The translations under genes and the position numbers were made by a program. A stretch of 64,000 bases of DNA from Jejuia sp047345485. GTDB taxonomy: Bacteria > Bacteroidota > Bacteroidia > Flavobacteriales > Flavobacteriaceae. The notes beneath the pieces are model-generated. The model searched no databases. It saw nothing but the letters and a program-made list of their open reading frames with translations, and was not told the origin of the DNA. Below are positions 27,839 through 38,060 of this stretch, piece after piece; position 1 is the first letter of the stretch, and every line of letters starts with the position of its first letter. Where the stretch lies: NCBI RefSeq assembly GCF_047345485.1, contig NZ_JBLFEN010000004.1, positions 372,001-436,000 of the forward strand, given 5' to 3'.

Positions 27839-30800
27839 TTATCGCTTTAAAGCGAAATGTCCTCTAATATTAAAACGTTCGCCATCTTGAACAATATCTG
27901 CAGAAAACCAATAATCATCTGCGGGCATATTTTCACCATTAAAAGTACCATCCCAACCTAAAGATGTATGAGGTAACATTTTAATAAGTTTACCATGCCT
28001 GTTGTATATAAAAACTTGAGTACCTGGTAAATCGTTTACACCTGTAATATGCCAAGTATCAAAAAAGCCATCATTGTTAGGGGTAACAAATTTTGGAATA
28101 TCATATATAAATACAGTATCAAATGCTGGAGAACATCCGTTTAAATCTAGAATTGTAATTTCATGGCGGCCAATAGATACATTATCAAAAATATTTGATG
28201 TTTGTGGTTCGCCATCATCTAAAATAAATCTGTAATCTCCAGTTGCATTAGCCTCTATATTTACAGTTATACTATTAGGATCGGTAAAGTTTACCGTTGT
28301 ACTTGGGTTTAAAGGAGCTTGTTGAGACTCTATAACAGTAAAATTCTTTATAAACTCACAATCTGTAGTTTTGGTAACAGTAACCCAATACTCACCAATT
28401 TGATCAGTACCCATTAAGGTTATTTCTGGAGTAGTTTCTCCAGTGGACCATAAATATCTATCGCCACTAATACCTGTTTCAGCACTTATGGTTAGTGGAA
28501 GATTATCTGTACATAAAGCAACAACGTCGTCTATGGGAATAATGGGTAATGGTAAAACTTCGGTAATAAAATCTGTAGTACTATAACAACCTGTATCACC
28601 ATTTTCTAATCTAACATGGATTATTTCGTTTAGATTTACATCACGTAATACATTTAAGGGATTTGTATCTGCTATTGCATCTTCGTTACTTATATGATAT
28701 GTAATTTCGTAATTAGTTAAATTTTGTATTCCTAAAATATCACTTTCGGTTTCAGAAAGATTAAATTGTAAAATACCATCAAAATCATCATCACAATACA
28801 CTAAATCTGCAGGCTTATTAGCTATTGGGTTTTCATTAATTTGTAGAGTAAAGCTACCATAGCCAATACAATTGGTAACTAAATCTTCCATACGTGTATA
28901 GATTACATGACTACTAGAGGTGTAATTGAATATATTGTCTAGCGTATCTACGTTATCTTGCGCATCAGTGGGATTATCAAAATAAGTAATTGCTACAGTA
29001 GTTAAGTCTTCAACTATAATGTCATCCATAGTTGATAAATCAAATGTATTGGTTTCATTATCACATATTTGTTGAGTACCACTAAATTGTATTGTTGGCA
29101 GCGGTATAACTATAAGTTCTAGTGGTAATACAGAAAAGCAAGTTGTAAGTGTATTAGTTACTTTTATGTAAACGGTTTTAGAATCTGAGCTATAAGTGTT
29201 TGGATTTGTTATGGCTAAAGCATCATTCTCAACATCTTCTATATTTTCGAAATAATTAACGACAGTTCCTGTTTGTATACGATCGAAATTTTCATATTCG
29301 GCATCATCTAAATCAAAAGTTGTAAAACCATCATAGTCATCATCACACAATTCGAAAGGGCTAGCTTCAGAGAGGTTTGGAGCGGCTACTACGGTAATGC
29401 CAAAATCTTCAATAACAAAACAATCAGAATCTTGATTATCTATTCTAACATAGAGTTGTTGTGGGTTTAAGGTATTTGTAAACTCTAATGGGACAGCCTC
29501 TACATTATCAATAGCGTTTTGTTCGTTAGTGAAGAAATTGATATCTAGGTTAGTTGTTGAGTTTTCAGAAATTTCGTTTATTTTTTCGTTTAAATCAAAA
29601 ACGCCAATACCATCATTACTAATATCATCACAGATTAAAAAAGAGCCTGGATCAATATAATCAGGATTAGCACCAACTTCAATAATAAAAGATGATGTTG
29701 CATTACAAGCGGCATCAGTAGTATTTTCTACACGTACGTATATAGTTTGCGGACTAGATGAGTTTGTGTAAAAGCTAGTTTTATCAATAGGAGAGGTAAA
29801 CGCAGCATCTTCAAAATAAAATACTTCTTTATTAATTTGACCGTTTAATATTTCGTTATCCCAGTCTACAAATAAAAATTCTGTACGTTCGTCATTATCA
29901 TCTTCACATAGTTGAAAATTACTTATTGAAGTTATAATAGGTAGTGTGTTTACAATTATTTCTAGATTTGCAATTGCAAAACACTCAGAACCTGTGGTAT
30001 CTTCTACCCTAACAAAAATATCTTGGGTTTCAGTTTCAAAAGTTGTTCTATCTGTTATGGGATTAGTGTTAGTATTTGCATCTTCTACTGATGTGAAAAA
30101 ATCTATATTTAAACCAGTTGTACTTGCAACAATTTCTGAAATTTTATCTTCTAGGTTAACAATTGCTATTCCGTCGTCATCAGTATCACAAATTAACCAA
30201 GGCGCTGGTTGAGTTATAGGTGGCGCAGGGCGTATTTCTATATCAAAAGAATTAATGGTAAAGCATTGTGTTTCTATATTTTCAACTCTAGCATAAATAG
30301 TTTCGGTTGAAGATGTGTTGTTATAAAATGGTGGTAGTTGATTAAAATCAGTTTCAGCATCGGTTTGATTTTCAAAATATGATACCGTAAAATCTGTATT
30401 ACCACCAGTTATAATCTCGTCATATACAGCTAATTCTATACTAACAATACCATCATCATTATCATCGCAAAATGGAATTGGATCAATTGGGTTAAATACT
30501 AACACGGGATTAACAATTAAGCTAATATTTGAGACCTCTGCACAATTACCATTTTCTATACTAATTATTAGGTTTGTTGGGTTTGTTGCGTTATAAATTT
30601 GGTTTTTATCCAATGGGTTATTAGTATCAAAATCATTTTGAGTTTCATAAAACGTAACTACAATATCTGGAAGTTCGTTAGCAATATAAGTTTCTACTAC
30701 AAATAGATTAAAGCCAGATATTCCATCGTTTGAAGGGTCGTCACATAAAGCAAATTCTCCCGTGTCTGTACCTGTTAATAATAAATTTGTATGAATTTCT

Positions 30801-32686
30801 AAAGGCACTATAGAAGCACAACCTGTCATATTATCTTCTACTCTAACAAAAACGGTTTGTACATCAGGTCTTATGTTTTGGTAATTAGTTTCATTAGCAA
30901 TTACATTTATACCTTCGTTTGCATCATCAAAATTTTCATGAAATGTTAATACAACTCCAGTAAGGCCTTCTAATATATCATCAATAGCTTCGGTTAAATC
31001 AAAAGTATCAATACCGTCTTGGTCAGAATCACATCCATCCAAAGGTACTGGTTCTCTATTTACTATCGGGCTGTTGGTAATATCTACTGTTAGCGTGCTT
31101 GTAGTATAGCAACCTGTAGTAAGGTTAATAACCCTAACAAATAAAGATTCTGTGGGTGTATTTGTATTTATATATGGTATAGGTATTGGGTTGTCTCCCG
31201 TATCAGCATCTAAAGCATTATAATGATAGGTTACAAATAGGTTTGTATCCCCAGCCGTTATTTCATCATCTTTTACGCTTAAATCTATAGTTGTAAAACC
31301 ATCGCTAGGGTCATTATCATCATCGCATATGGGTAAATTTGTTGGTTCGGTAATAGTTGGTATTGTATTAACTACAAGACTAAATGTGGTATAACCAACA
31401 CAACCAGAATCTAAATCGTCAACTCTAACAAAAATGGGTTGAGATAATGATGAATTTTGAATAGGGCTAGTAATAGCATTATTACCAGAACGTGCTTCAG
31501 CATCAGACAAGTGATAGCTATATGTGAAATTTGTAAATGCTATAATACTTTCCAGTTCAGCATCTTTAGTTGAGAGATCAAAAGTTTCAGTTTCGTCACC
31601 ACTCAAATCGTCACAGAGTTGAAAATTTGAAAGAGTGTTTAAGTTTATTTCATTTTCTATTGTAACAACAACTTCATCTTCCTCAATACAACTTGAAGAA
31701 CCAAGCGGTGTTGTAATTTCTACTCTGTAAGTACCAGGTTGTGATACCTCTAGAGTAGCACTATTTTCATTAATAATAGGTGTTGTACTACCATTTAAAA
31801 ACCATTGATATGAGGATGAAAAATTTTGTATATCAGCATCAAGAGTTACAGAACTTGCACAGGTTGTTATATCTTCTCCAAGATCTAATATTTTAAAACT
31901 ATCGCCTTCAATAAATACAGCAGAATCAAATGTTTGATCACTTTGATCTGCAATAACTAATTTAATATGATATTGTACATAAGGTGTAATAGAAGCAGTA
32001 GCAGTTAAAACTTCTGTTCTACCATTATAATTAGTATCTCCAATATTATAGCCGTCAAAAAATTCTTCATTTAGAGCAGGACAAACACCAACTATTTCAT
32101 CACGAACTGTATTAGTGCTTACAGGTGTAGATGTACCTGGTACTATTGCGATATTTTGATAAGGTGCAGTGCTTCCCGCTTCTCTAATTAAAAATGCAAA
32201 ACCATCAGAAAATTGACAGGGGTTTATACCCGAATATTCTTCGGAAGCTAAAAGGTAATTAAATTGTACTTGATTTGAAATTGAAACAAAATCGAATTCT
32301 ATTGCTGTGGCATTTAAAAAATTATTATTTCCTAATGCTGTTTCTAAATCTGTGTCTGTTCCCCAAGTCGTTGATCCCTCGCTTAAATCTGTAGTTGTTA
32401 AATTATTACCACCAGATTCGGCACGACCTGTAGAAAGCATAATACCATTCTCAAAAGGAAAATTAGAATTACCACGACTAAATTCGCCAAAACTTCTAAA
32501 ACCATTAGCATCTCCGTTAACTACAGATGTTACGTTTGAAACTTCAACACAGCCATCCACTAAATTATCCTCAATAAGTTGGTTTACAGTAACGTTTCCA
32601 TTAACGTTAATTTGTTGTGCAGTAAGCGTATATACACTAAAAAAAAGTGTAAATAGTATGAAATTGAAATGTGGGGGCTTTTTCAA
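27839..32686 (-). CDS. Giant T9SS type B surface protein with choice-of-anchor L domain and 11 repeats
   Basis: 1615 aa. Signal peptide about 1-23 (ends YTLTAQ). Residues about 40-270 match the choice-of-anchor L domain (NGIMLSTGRAESGG ... FNYLLASEEYSG ... SDGFAFLIR). After one Ig-like unit, eleven consecutive ~95-105-aa repeats follow, each with C-D-D/E/N-x(2-5)-D-G...F-D-L near its start and Y-V-R-V-E-N near its end. Each has Asp-rich putative calcium sites and a conserved Cys pair. A final Ig-like unit and a type B sorting domain (FVTPNNDGFFDTWHI ... IYNRHGKLI ... GWDGTFNG) close the protein. Predicted extracellular filament or adhesin; no enzymatic domain seen. Confidence 0.88.
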   Translation of the reverse strand: MKKPPHFNFILFTLFFSVYTLTAQQINVNGNVTVNQLIEDNLVDGCVEVSNVTSVVNGDANGFRSFGEFSRGNSNFPFENGIMLSTGRAESGGNNLTTTDLSEGSTTWGTDTDLETALGNNNFLNATAIEFDFVSISNQVQFNYLLASEEYSGINPCQFSDGFAFLIREAGSTAPYQNIAIVPGTSTPVSTNTVRDEIVGVCPALNEEFFDGYNIGDTNYNGRTEVLTATASITPYVQYHIKLVIADQSDQTFDSAVFIEGDSFKILDLGEDITTCASSVTLDADIQNFSSSYQWFLNGSTTPIINENSATLEVSQPGTYRVEITTPLGSSSCIEEDEVVVTIENEINLNTLSNFQLCDDLSGDETETFDLSTKDAELESIIAFTNFTYSYHLSDAEARSGNNAITSPIQNSSLSQPIFVRVDDLDSGCVGYTTFSLVVNTIPTITEPTNLPICDDDNDPSDGFTTIDLSVKDDEITAGDTNLFVTYHYNALDADTGDNPIPIPYINTNTPTESLFVRVINLTTGCYTTSTLTVDITNSPIVNREPVPLDGCDSDQDGIDTFDLTEAIDDILEGLTGVVLTFHENFDDANEGINVIANETNYQNIRPDVQTVFVRVEDNMTGCASIVPLEIHTNLLLTGTDTGEFALCDDPSNDGISGFNLFVVETYIANELPDIVVTFYETQNDFDTNNPLDKNQIYNATNPTNLIISIENGNCAEVSNISLIVNPVLVFNPIDPIPFCDDNDDGIVSIELAVYDEIITGGNTDFTVSYFENQTDAETDFNQLPPFYNNTSSTETIYARVENIETQCFTINSFDIEIRPAPPITQPAPWLICDTDDDGIAIVNLEDKISEIVASTTGLNIDFFTSVEDANTNTNPITDRTTFETETQDIFVRVEDTTGSECFAIANLEIIVNTLPIITSISNFQLCEDDNDERTEFLFVDWDNEILNGQINKEVFYFEDAAFTSPIDKTSFYTNSSSPQTIYVRVENTTDAACNATSSFIIEVGANPDYIDPGSFLICDDISNDGIGVFDLNEKINEISENSTTNLDINFFTNEQNAIDNVEAVPLEFTNTLNPQQLYVRIDNQDSDCFVIEDFGITVVAAPNLSEASPFELCDDDYDGFTTFDLDDAEYENFDRIQTGTVVNYFENIEDVENDALAITNPNTYSSDSKTVYIKVTNTLTTCFSVLPLELIVIPLPTIQFSGTQQICDNETNTFDLSTMDDIIVEDLTTVAITYFDNPTDAQDNVDTLDNIFNYTSSSHVIYTRMEDLVTNCIGYGSFTLQINENPIANKPADLVYCDDDFDGILQFNLSETESDILGIQNLTNYEITYHISNEDAIADTNPLNVLRDVNLNEIIHVRLENGDTGCYSTTDFITEVLPLPIIPIDDVVALCTDNLPLTISAETGISGDRYLWSTGETTPEITLMGTDQIGEYWVTVTKTTDCEFIKNFTVIESQQAPLNPSTTVNFTDPNSITVNIEANATGDYRFILDDGEPQTSNIFDNVSIGRHEITILDLNGCSPAFDTVFIYDIPKFVTPNNDGFFDTWHITGVNDLPGTQVFIYNRHGKLIKMLPHTSLGWDGTFNGENMPADDYWFSADIVQDGERFNIRGHFALKR

Positions 32687-32804
32687 TGTGTTTAATTTAT
32701 GATAAAATTACAACTTTTAAAAGATGTAAAGCGTGTTCGAAAGTAAATATTTTTTAGATGAAACGCAAAAATAATCGATAAAAAGCAGTTTTGCAAGTTC
32801 ATGA

Positions 32805-35264
32805 TTAAATTTTTAGAGTAAAGTGATCCTTAAAAATTTTCCCATTTTGGAGCTTAATATAAAACCAATAATCATCTGCTGGTAATACTTGTCCATTTAG
32901 TATGCCATCCCACCCTTTTCCTAAAGGTGAAATTTCTTTTAAAAGTTTACCATACCTATTAAATATCATAATTTTTGTATTGGGTTGAAACATTTCAGAA
33001 ACACCAAATATTTGCCACGTATCATTTTGTCCATCATTGTTGGGTGTAAAAAACTTTGGGAAACCAATTACGGATACAGCATCATCAATTGTGCCACAAT
33101 TATTTTCAATATCTGTAACAAATACAGTATAAATACCCGGTTTTACATTTTGAAAAATATTACTGTCTTGGAAAGGCGTTCTTAATTCAGTATCATTATT
33201 TAATATACTATATTGGTATAAACCTTCTCCAGAAGCATTTACTGTTATTGTATTATTTTGTGATGTATCAATAACTTCAATAGATCTAATAGTAGCTTCA
33301 TTTGAAGGATCTACAGTTATAACTCTATCAGCGAAGCAACTAGAGGTAATATTAGTTATTCTTACGGAATAAGTGCCAGCATTATTAATATCTATACTAT
33401 ATGTTGAAGCTCCTGTGGACCAAGAATAGGTAAATTCATTCTCATTGCCATCAATTGGTCCTGCATCAATACTAATTGTTTCAGGAAAAAAATTAGTACA
33501 ATAGTATTCTAGTGTTTCTTTTTCAATTTGTGGTGGTAAAATTACCATCAAATTTACAGCACTAATACCAAAACAATTATTATTGTTTTCAACGCGTGCA
33601 TATATAGTTTGTTGTTCTGGTTGGGTGTTAGTATATGTAATATTTAAAATATTTTGTTCTCGTAAGGCGTCTTCATAATTTTCATAATACACTACATCAA
33701 GGTTGAGTGAAAGGTTACTAATAATATTTGCGCTAGCATCATTTAAATTAAAAGTAAAAAAACCGTCTTCTATTCCATCATCATCGCACCTTATAATACT
33801 AGTGTTAACTACATCTGTTGTACTTATATTTAAGGTTAATTCAGCTTCAGTACTACAACTGGTATCGTCATTTATAACACTAACATAAATTGTTTGTGGA
33901 TTTGATGTGTTGTTGTAGTTTTCAGGGTTTGGTATTTCATTTATTCTAGCTGCATCAGTATAAAACGTTGTGGAAAGATTAGCAACACCATTTGTTAAAG
34001 CAGCGTTAGCTTCATTTAAATTAAAAATAGTAATATCGTCAAAAACACCATCTTCATCACATTGTAGAATATTAGAGTCTATCCTTTCAGGTGCAGGATT
34101 AACAATCAAAGTTAAAGTTGCAGTACTCACACAATCAGGATTCATTACATCTTCAATACGAACAAATATATCTTCATTAAATGGTGAATTATTATAATAA
34201 TTATCAGGTAAAACAGTTGAAGATGTATTTAATTCTGCCCCTAAGGCTGTACTATGATATGTTACCCTTATATCTGATGGGTTTTGGCCATTTAAAATTT
34301 CATTAGTCCTACTTGATAATGTAAAAATAGCTCTTCCGTTGGCGTCATCGCCATCAGATAAATCATCACAAATTATATAATTGGAAGGTTCAGTAAAATT
34401 TGGACCTAACGTTGCAGAAAGATTAAATTGGGTAAACTCAAAACAACCAGTTGTATTATTAGTAATACGAGCATAAATTGTTTCAGGGTTAGATGTATTT
34501 ATATATGGGCTAGATAATTGATTTGTTCCTATGTTAGCATCACTTTCTGATGTATGATATGTAACCGTTACGTTAGTTTGTGTACCCAAAATTTTAGTTG
34601 TGTTGCTCTCTAAATCAAATGTTGTAAGCCCATCATTAAATGGTGCAGTAATATCACAGCTTTCGAGATCTATTGAATCGCCAGAAGTATCGGCATTGTT
34701 TACAGGTGGATCTGAAAATTCGGCACTTCCAGTCCACTCTAGTGTGAAGGCACTTTCTCCAATGGGTCTGTCTATTACAATAAAATAAGTTTCACCTACC
34801 AGTGCATCAATAGTGCTTACAAAACTATCACCATCGGCACCAGGGCCTTCAGAAGTATCTACAGATGTAGAATTCATTCCTGTAAAATTACTAGACAATC
34901 CTGCTTGAACTGGGTTTGTGGTAGAACAACGAATTGCAGTTCCTATATTACCACACGATACATTGGGCCCAAAAACAAAAAAGTCATAATCTTCGTTTAT
35001 ATTAGTGCTTGCAGGTTTTAAGGTAAACCCTAAAGAACCGTTAGTAATTGTAGTTACTTTTAACCATACACTATTATTTTCTCGTCCAAAGCAGCTATTA
35101 CTTTCTGATAGTTCTTGTTGTCCGGGGCCATTTACATCTAAATTAATTTCAGAATTCCCACATGCAATTACTGCATCTATACAATCCGTAGGAGATTGGG
35201 CTAATAGTAAACTATAGCTTATAAGAGTTAATAATATTGATGTTACTGTTTTAACAGATTTCAA
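32805..35264 (-). CDS. T9SS type B surface protein with four Asp-rich repeats
   Basis: About 819 aa from a TTG start at 35264. The ATG at 35360 would overlap the upstream gene by 92 nt and place 32 charged residues before the signal peptide; from TTG the protein starts with a standard signal peptide (MKSVKTVTSILLTLISYSLL, ending LLAQ) only 4 nt after the upstream stop. Next comes a Cys-containing beta-sandwich N-domain (ACGNSEINLDVNG ... GETYFIVIDRPIG), four CDD-type repeats, an Ig-like unit (STGASTYSIDINNAGTYSV) and a type B sorting domain ending FKDHFTLKI. The last ~230 residues are very close to those of the upstream gene, indicating duplication. Probably cotranscribed with it. Confidence 0.82.
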   Translation of the reverse strand: MKSVKTVTSILLTLISYSLLLAQSPTDCIDAVIACGNSEINLDVNGPGQQELSESNSCFGRENNSVWLKVTTITNGSLGFTLKPASTNINEDYDFFVFGPNVSCGNIGTAIRCSTTNPVQAGLSSNFTGMNSTSVDTSEGPGADGDSFVSTIDALVGETYFIVIDRPIGESAFTLEWTGSAEFSDPPVNNADTSGDSIDLESCDITAPFNDGLTTFDLESNTTKILGTQTNVTVTYHTSESDANIGTNQLSSPYINTSNPETIYARITNNTTGCFEFTQFNLSATLGPNFTEPSNYIICDDLSDGDDANGRAIFTLSSRTNEILNGQNPSDIRVTYHSTALGAELNTSSTVLPDNYYNNSPFNEDIFVRIEDVMNPDCVSTATLTLIVNPAPERIDSNILQCDEDGVFDDITIFNLNEANAALTNGVANLSTTFYTDAARINEIPNPENYNNTSNPQTIYVSVINDDTSCSTEAELTLNISTTDVVNTSIIRCDDDGIEDGFFTFNLNDASANIISNLSLNLDVVYYENYEDALREQNILNITYTNTQPEQQTIYARVENNNNCFGISAVNLMVILPPQIEKETLEYYCTNFFPETISIDAGPIDGNENEFTYSWSTGASTYSIDINNAGTYSVRITNITSSCFADRVITVDPSNEATIRSIEVIDTSQNNTITVNASGEGLYQYSILNNDTELRTPFQDSNIFQNVKPGIYTVFVTDIENNCGTIDDAVSVIGFPKFFTPNNDGQNDTWQIFGVSEMFQPNTKIMIFNRYGKLLKEISPLGKGWDGILNGQVLPADDYWFYIKLQNGKIFKDHFTLKI

Positions 35265-35268
35265 CGTG

Positions 35269-38031
35269 TTAAATTTTAAGAGTGAAATGATCTTTAAAAA
35301 CTCTTCCGTCCTGAAGTTGGATAGAGAACCAATAATCATCCGCAGGTAATACTTGTCCATTTAATATACCATCCCAACCTTCACCTAAAGGTGATATTTC
35401 CTTTACAAGTTTACCGTATCTATTAAATATCAGAATTTTTGTATTTGGTTGAAACATTGCAGAAACGCCAAATATTTGCCATGTATCATTTTGTCCATCA
35501 TTATTCGGAGTAAAAAATTTAGGAAAACCTATAACCGAAATATTTTCATCAACAGTACCACAGTTGTTTTCTACATCTCTAACAAATACGGTATAAATAC
35601 CTGGTTTTACGTTTTCAAATGTATTACCGTCTTGAAATGATGTGCTTATTTCATTATTTATGTTAGCTATACTGTATTGATACAAACCTTCTCCCGTAAC
35701 GTTAATTGTTATTGTATTATTTTGTGTAACATCAATAACTTCTATAGATGTAATAGTAGCTTCATTTGAAGGATCTACAGTAATTACTCTATTAGAGGCG
35801 CAACTTGTAATAGCATTGGTTATTGTTACCGTATATCTTCCAACAGTATTAATATCTATACTGTATGTAGTAGCTCCTGTAGACCAATTGTAAGTAAAAT
35901 CATTTTCATTACCATTAATTGGACCAGCATCAATGCGTATCGTTTCAGGGAAAAAATTAGTACAATAATGTACTAATGCCTCTTCTTCAATTTGAGGTTC
36001 TAAATCCACTATTAAATTAACTGTACTAATACCAAAGCAATTATTATCGCTTTCTACACGCGCATAAATATTTTGTATAAATGGTGTTGTGTTAGTGTAA
36101 GAGGTATCTAGTGTGTTTTTTTCTGTTAGTGCATCTTCATAAGTTTTATAATATGAAATTGAGACATCATCAGGTAAGCCATTTGTTATTCTATCATTTG
36201 CATCAGCTAGATTAAATACATGAAAGCCATCTTCAACACCATCGTCGTCACACTCAGCAATTAAAGTATCAAAAGCATCTGTTATACTAGTGCTTAACGT
36301 TAATTCTGCATAAGAGCTACATAAGGTATCAATATTATAAACTTCAACATAAATAACTTGACCACTACTTGAATTGGCGAAATTAGAGGGGGTTTCTATG
36401 CGTTCTGTTCTAGCAGCGTCTGTATAAAAACGTACCATTAATTCATTATTGCTACCAGTTAAAGTTGTAGTAGCTTTTTCTAAATTATATACTGTTAAAC
36501 CATCTGAAAAACCGTCTTCATCACACTGAATTAGTTCTGCGTTTATAACACTAGGGTTTTCTGTAAAACTTACACTAGCTACACCTTCTAATCTGTCTTC
36601 ACACCGTCCAGTATTAAGATCAATAAGTACAGAATATAAGCCATTTAAACCATTTTCTATATCAAGAAAACTCTCGGTGTTAGTGAGGTTATTTCCATTT
36701 CTTGTCCATTCATAAGTAGCACCAGTTAGATTTGGGGCTTCTAATCTAAAAGTATCTCCATCGCATAATTGCAAATCAATACTTGTGGAGTCATTATCGC
36801 CTATAATATCTATTTTTTGAGTAAAAAAAGAAGTTATAAATGGAGGTAAACCTTGTGTGGAATTTCTACTTAATGAGATTTTGTTATGCTGATAGTTACA
36901 ATCTAAACCTCTTGCATTTGGAGCGTTTATAACCGAAAGATTTGGAGAACCAGTAAAGAAAGTTCTGCTCATTGCTCTATAAATTCTACCATCAATACCG
37001 AGTTGCAGTCCACCTCTAAAGCCAACACGCTCATCTATAGTAACAGCACTATTAGAAACATCTGTAGCAGTTATATCATATTGTATTAAAGATGTAAACT
37101 GCGCATTTGGGTCACTAAACTCAATAGGGTCTGCTGCATCATAATACGCGGTAACATACAATAGTTCATTACTTTGCGAGAATTCTAAACCGTAAGCTGA
37201 TTGCGGTTTACTTGCTTGAGACGAATTAATTTGTAATGGTGTTTGGTTTGAAACTTGGCCAGTATTAACATCAAAATCATATAAATACAAACCTGAGGTA
37301 ACATTTGCACAGGCTATTTTGGTACCATCTGGTGAAAATTTTAAGTATCCTCTAGGATCTGTTATATTTAAAGATGGAAACGGAGACACTACAGGAGTTG
37401 TATTTATGCCGCTATCAGTTACTTGATAAGCATAAAATGTATCATAAAAAATCTGATTGTTTTCTATTCTATTAGAAGGGCCAAAAGTTATAACCCAAAG
37501 TTCTTGAGATTCGCAATCTTTTACTACAGCACTAATTTTTTCAGAACTATCATTGCGTAGGTTTATGTTTTTAGCTGTTGGCACTATATCGCCAAAGCCA
37601 TTATTTAATCTCATATCTACGATAGAGTAATTAAAACCTAAATCTATAGAATCATTAGGGCCTCTAGTATCCACAGTAAATACGTAAAATAAACTCTCAT
37701 TATTTGGTTGTGGAATAACTATAGCCGATTGTGTACTTGAAGGATCACCAAATAAACCACCACTGGTTTGGTTTGCATTTGGCATTGTACGGTGTAGCCT
37801 ATCCCAAACGGTAATACCGTCTGTATAAAATAATAAATTCCCCTCTGTGTCAGAGATTGTGGTGCAGCCTTCAGCTGTACTTAGACTACCATCAGTAAGT
37901 TCAGATACTGTACCATCATCATTAAAAGTAATACCTGCGTTTTGACCAAAATACCAATTTGCAGCTTGTTTTTGAGCAAATAGGCTAAAGGTTGTAATAC
38001 ATAATAGTATTAATATGAGGGTGTTTTTCAT
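35269..38031 (-). CDS. T9SS type B surface protein with beta-propeller-like N-terminal domain
   Basis: 920 aa. Signal peptide 1-19 (SLFAQ). Residues about 22-400 match the Bacteroidota NWYFGQNAG-type domain (ANWYFGQNAGITF ... EGCTTISDTEGNLLFYTDG ... FSPDGTKIAC), which looks like a beta-propeller. An Ig-like unit is followed by two CDD-type repeats (IQCDEDGFSDG, AECDDDGVEDG), another Ig-like unit and a type B sorting domain (FFTPNNDGQNDTWQIFG ... GWDGILNG). First gene of a two-gene unit with 32805..35264. Function probably surface attachment or recognition; no catalytic motif seen. Confidence 0.85.
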   Translation of the reverse strand: MKNTLILILLCITTFSLFAQKQAANWYFGQNAGITFNDDGTVSELTDGSLSTAEGCTTISDTEGNLLFYTDGITVWDRLHRTMPNANQTSGGLFGDPSSTQSAIVIPQPNNESLFYVFTVDTRGPNDSIDLGFNYSIVDMRLNNGFGDIVPTAKNINLRNDSSEKISAVVKDCESQELWVITFGPSNRIENNQIFYDTFYAYQVTDSGINTTPVVSPFPSLNITDPRGYLKFSPDGTKIACANVTSGLYLYDFDVNTGQVSNQTPLQINSSQASKPQSAYGLEFSQSNELLYVTAYYDAADPIEFSDPNAQFTSLIQYDITATDVSNSAVTIDERVGFRGGLQLGIDGRIYRAMSRTFFTGSPNLSVINAPNARGLDCNYQHNKISLSRNSTQGLPPFITSFFTQKIDIIGDNDSTSIDLQLCDGDTFRLEAPNLTGATYEWTRNGNNLTNTESFLDIENGLNGLYSVLIDLNTGRCEDRLEGVASVSFTENPSVINAELIQCDEDGFSDGLTVYNLEKATTTLTGSNNELMVRFYTDAARTERIETPSNFANSSSGQVIYVEVYNIDTLCSSYAELTLSTSITDAFDTLIAECDDDGVEDGFHVFNLADANDRITNGLPDDVSISYYKTYEDALTEKNTLDTSYTNTTPFIQNIYARVESDNNCFGISTVNLIVDLEPQIEEEALVHYCTNFFPETIRIDAGPINGNENDFTYNWSTGATTYSIDINTVGRYTVTITNAITSCASNRVITVDPSNEATITSIEVIDVTQNNTITINVTGEGLYQYSIANINNEISTSFQDGNTFENVKPGIYTVFVRDVENNCGTVDENISVIGFPKFFTPNNDGQNDTWQIFGVSAMFQPNTKILIFNRYGKLVKEISPLGEGWDGILNGQVLPADDYWFSIQLQDGRVFKDHFTLKI

Positions 38032-38060
38032 CTTTTACATAGCAAATGCTATCAAAGATA

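Noticed and set aside
22516..32686. CRISPR-like or DNA-level tandem repeats in the giant genes
   Set aside because: Repeats are protein-level, ~300 bp long and diverged; no short regular DNA repeats with unique spacers occur.
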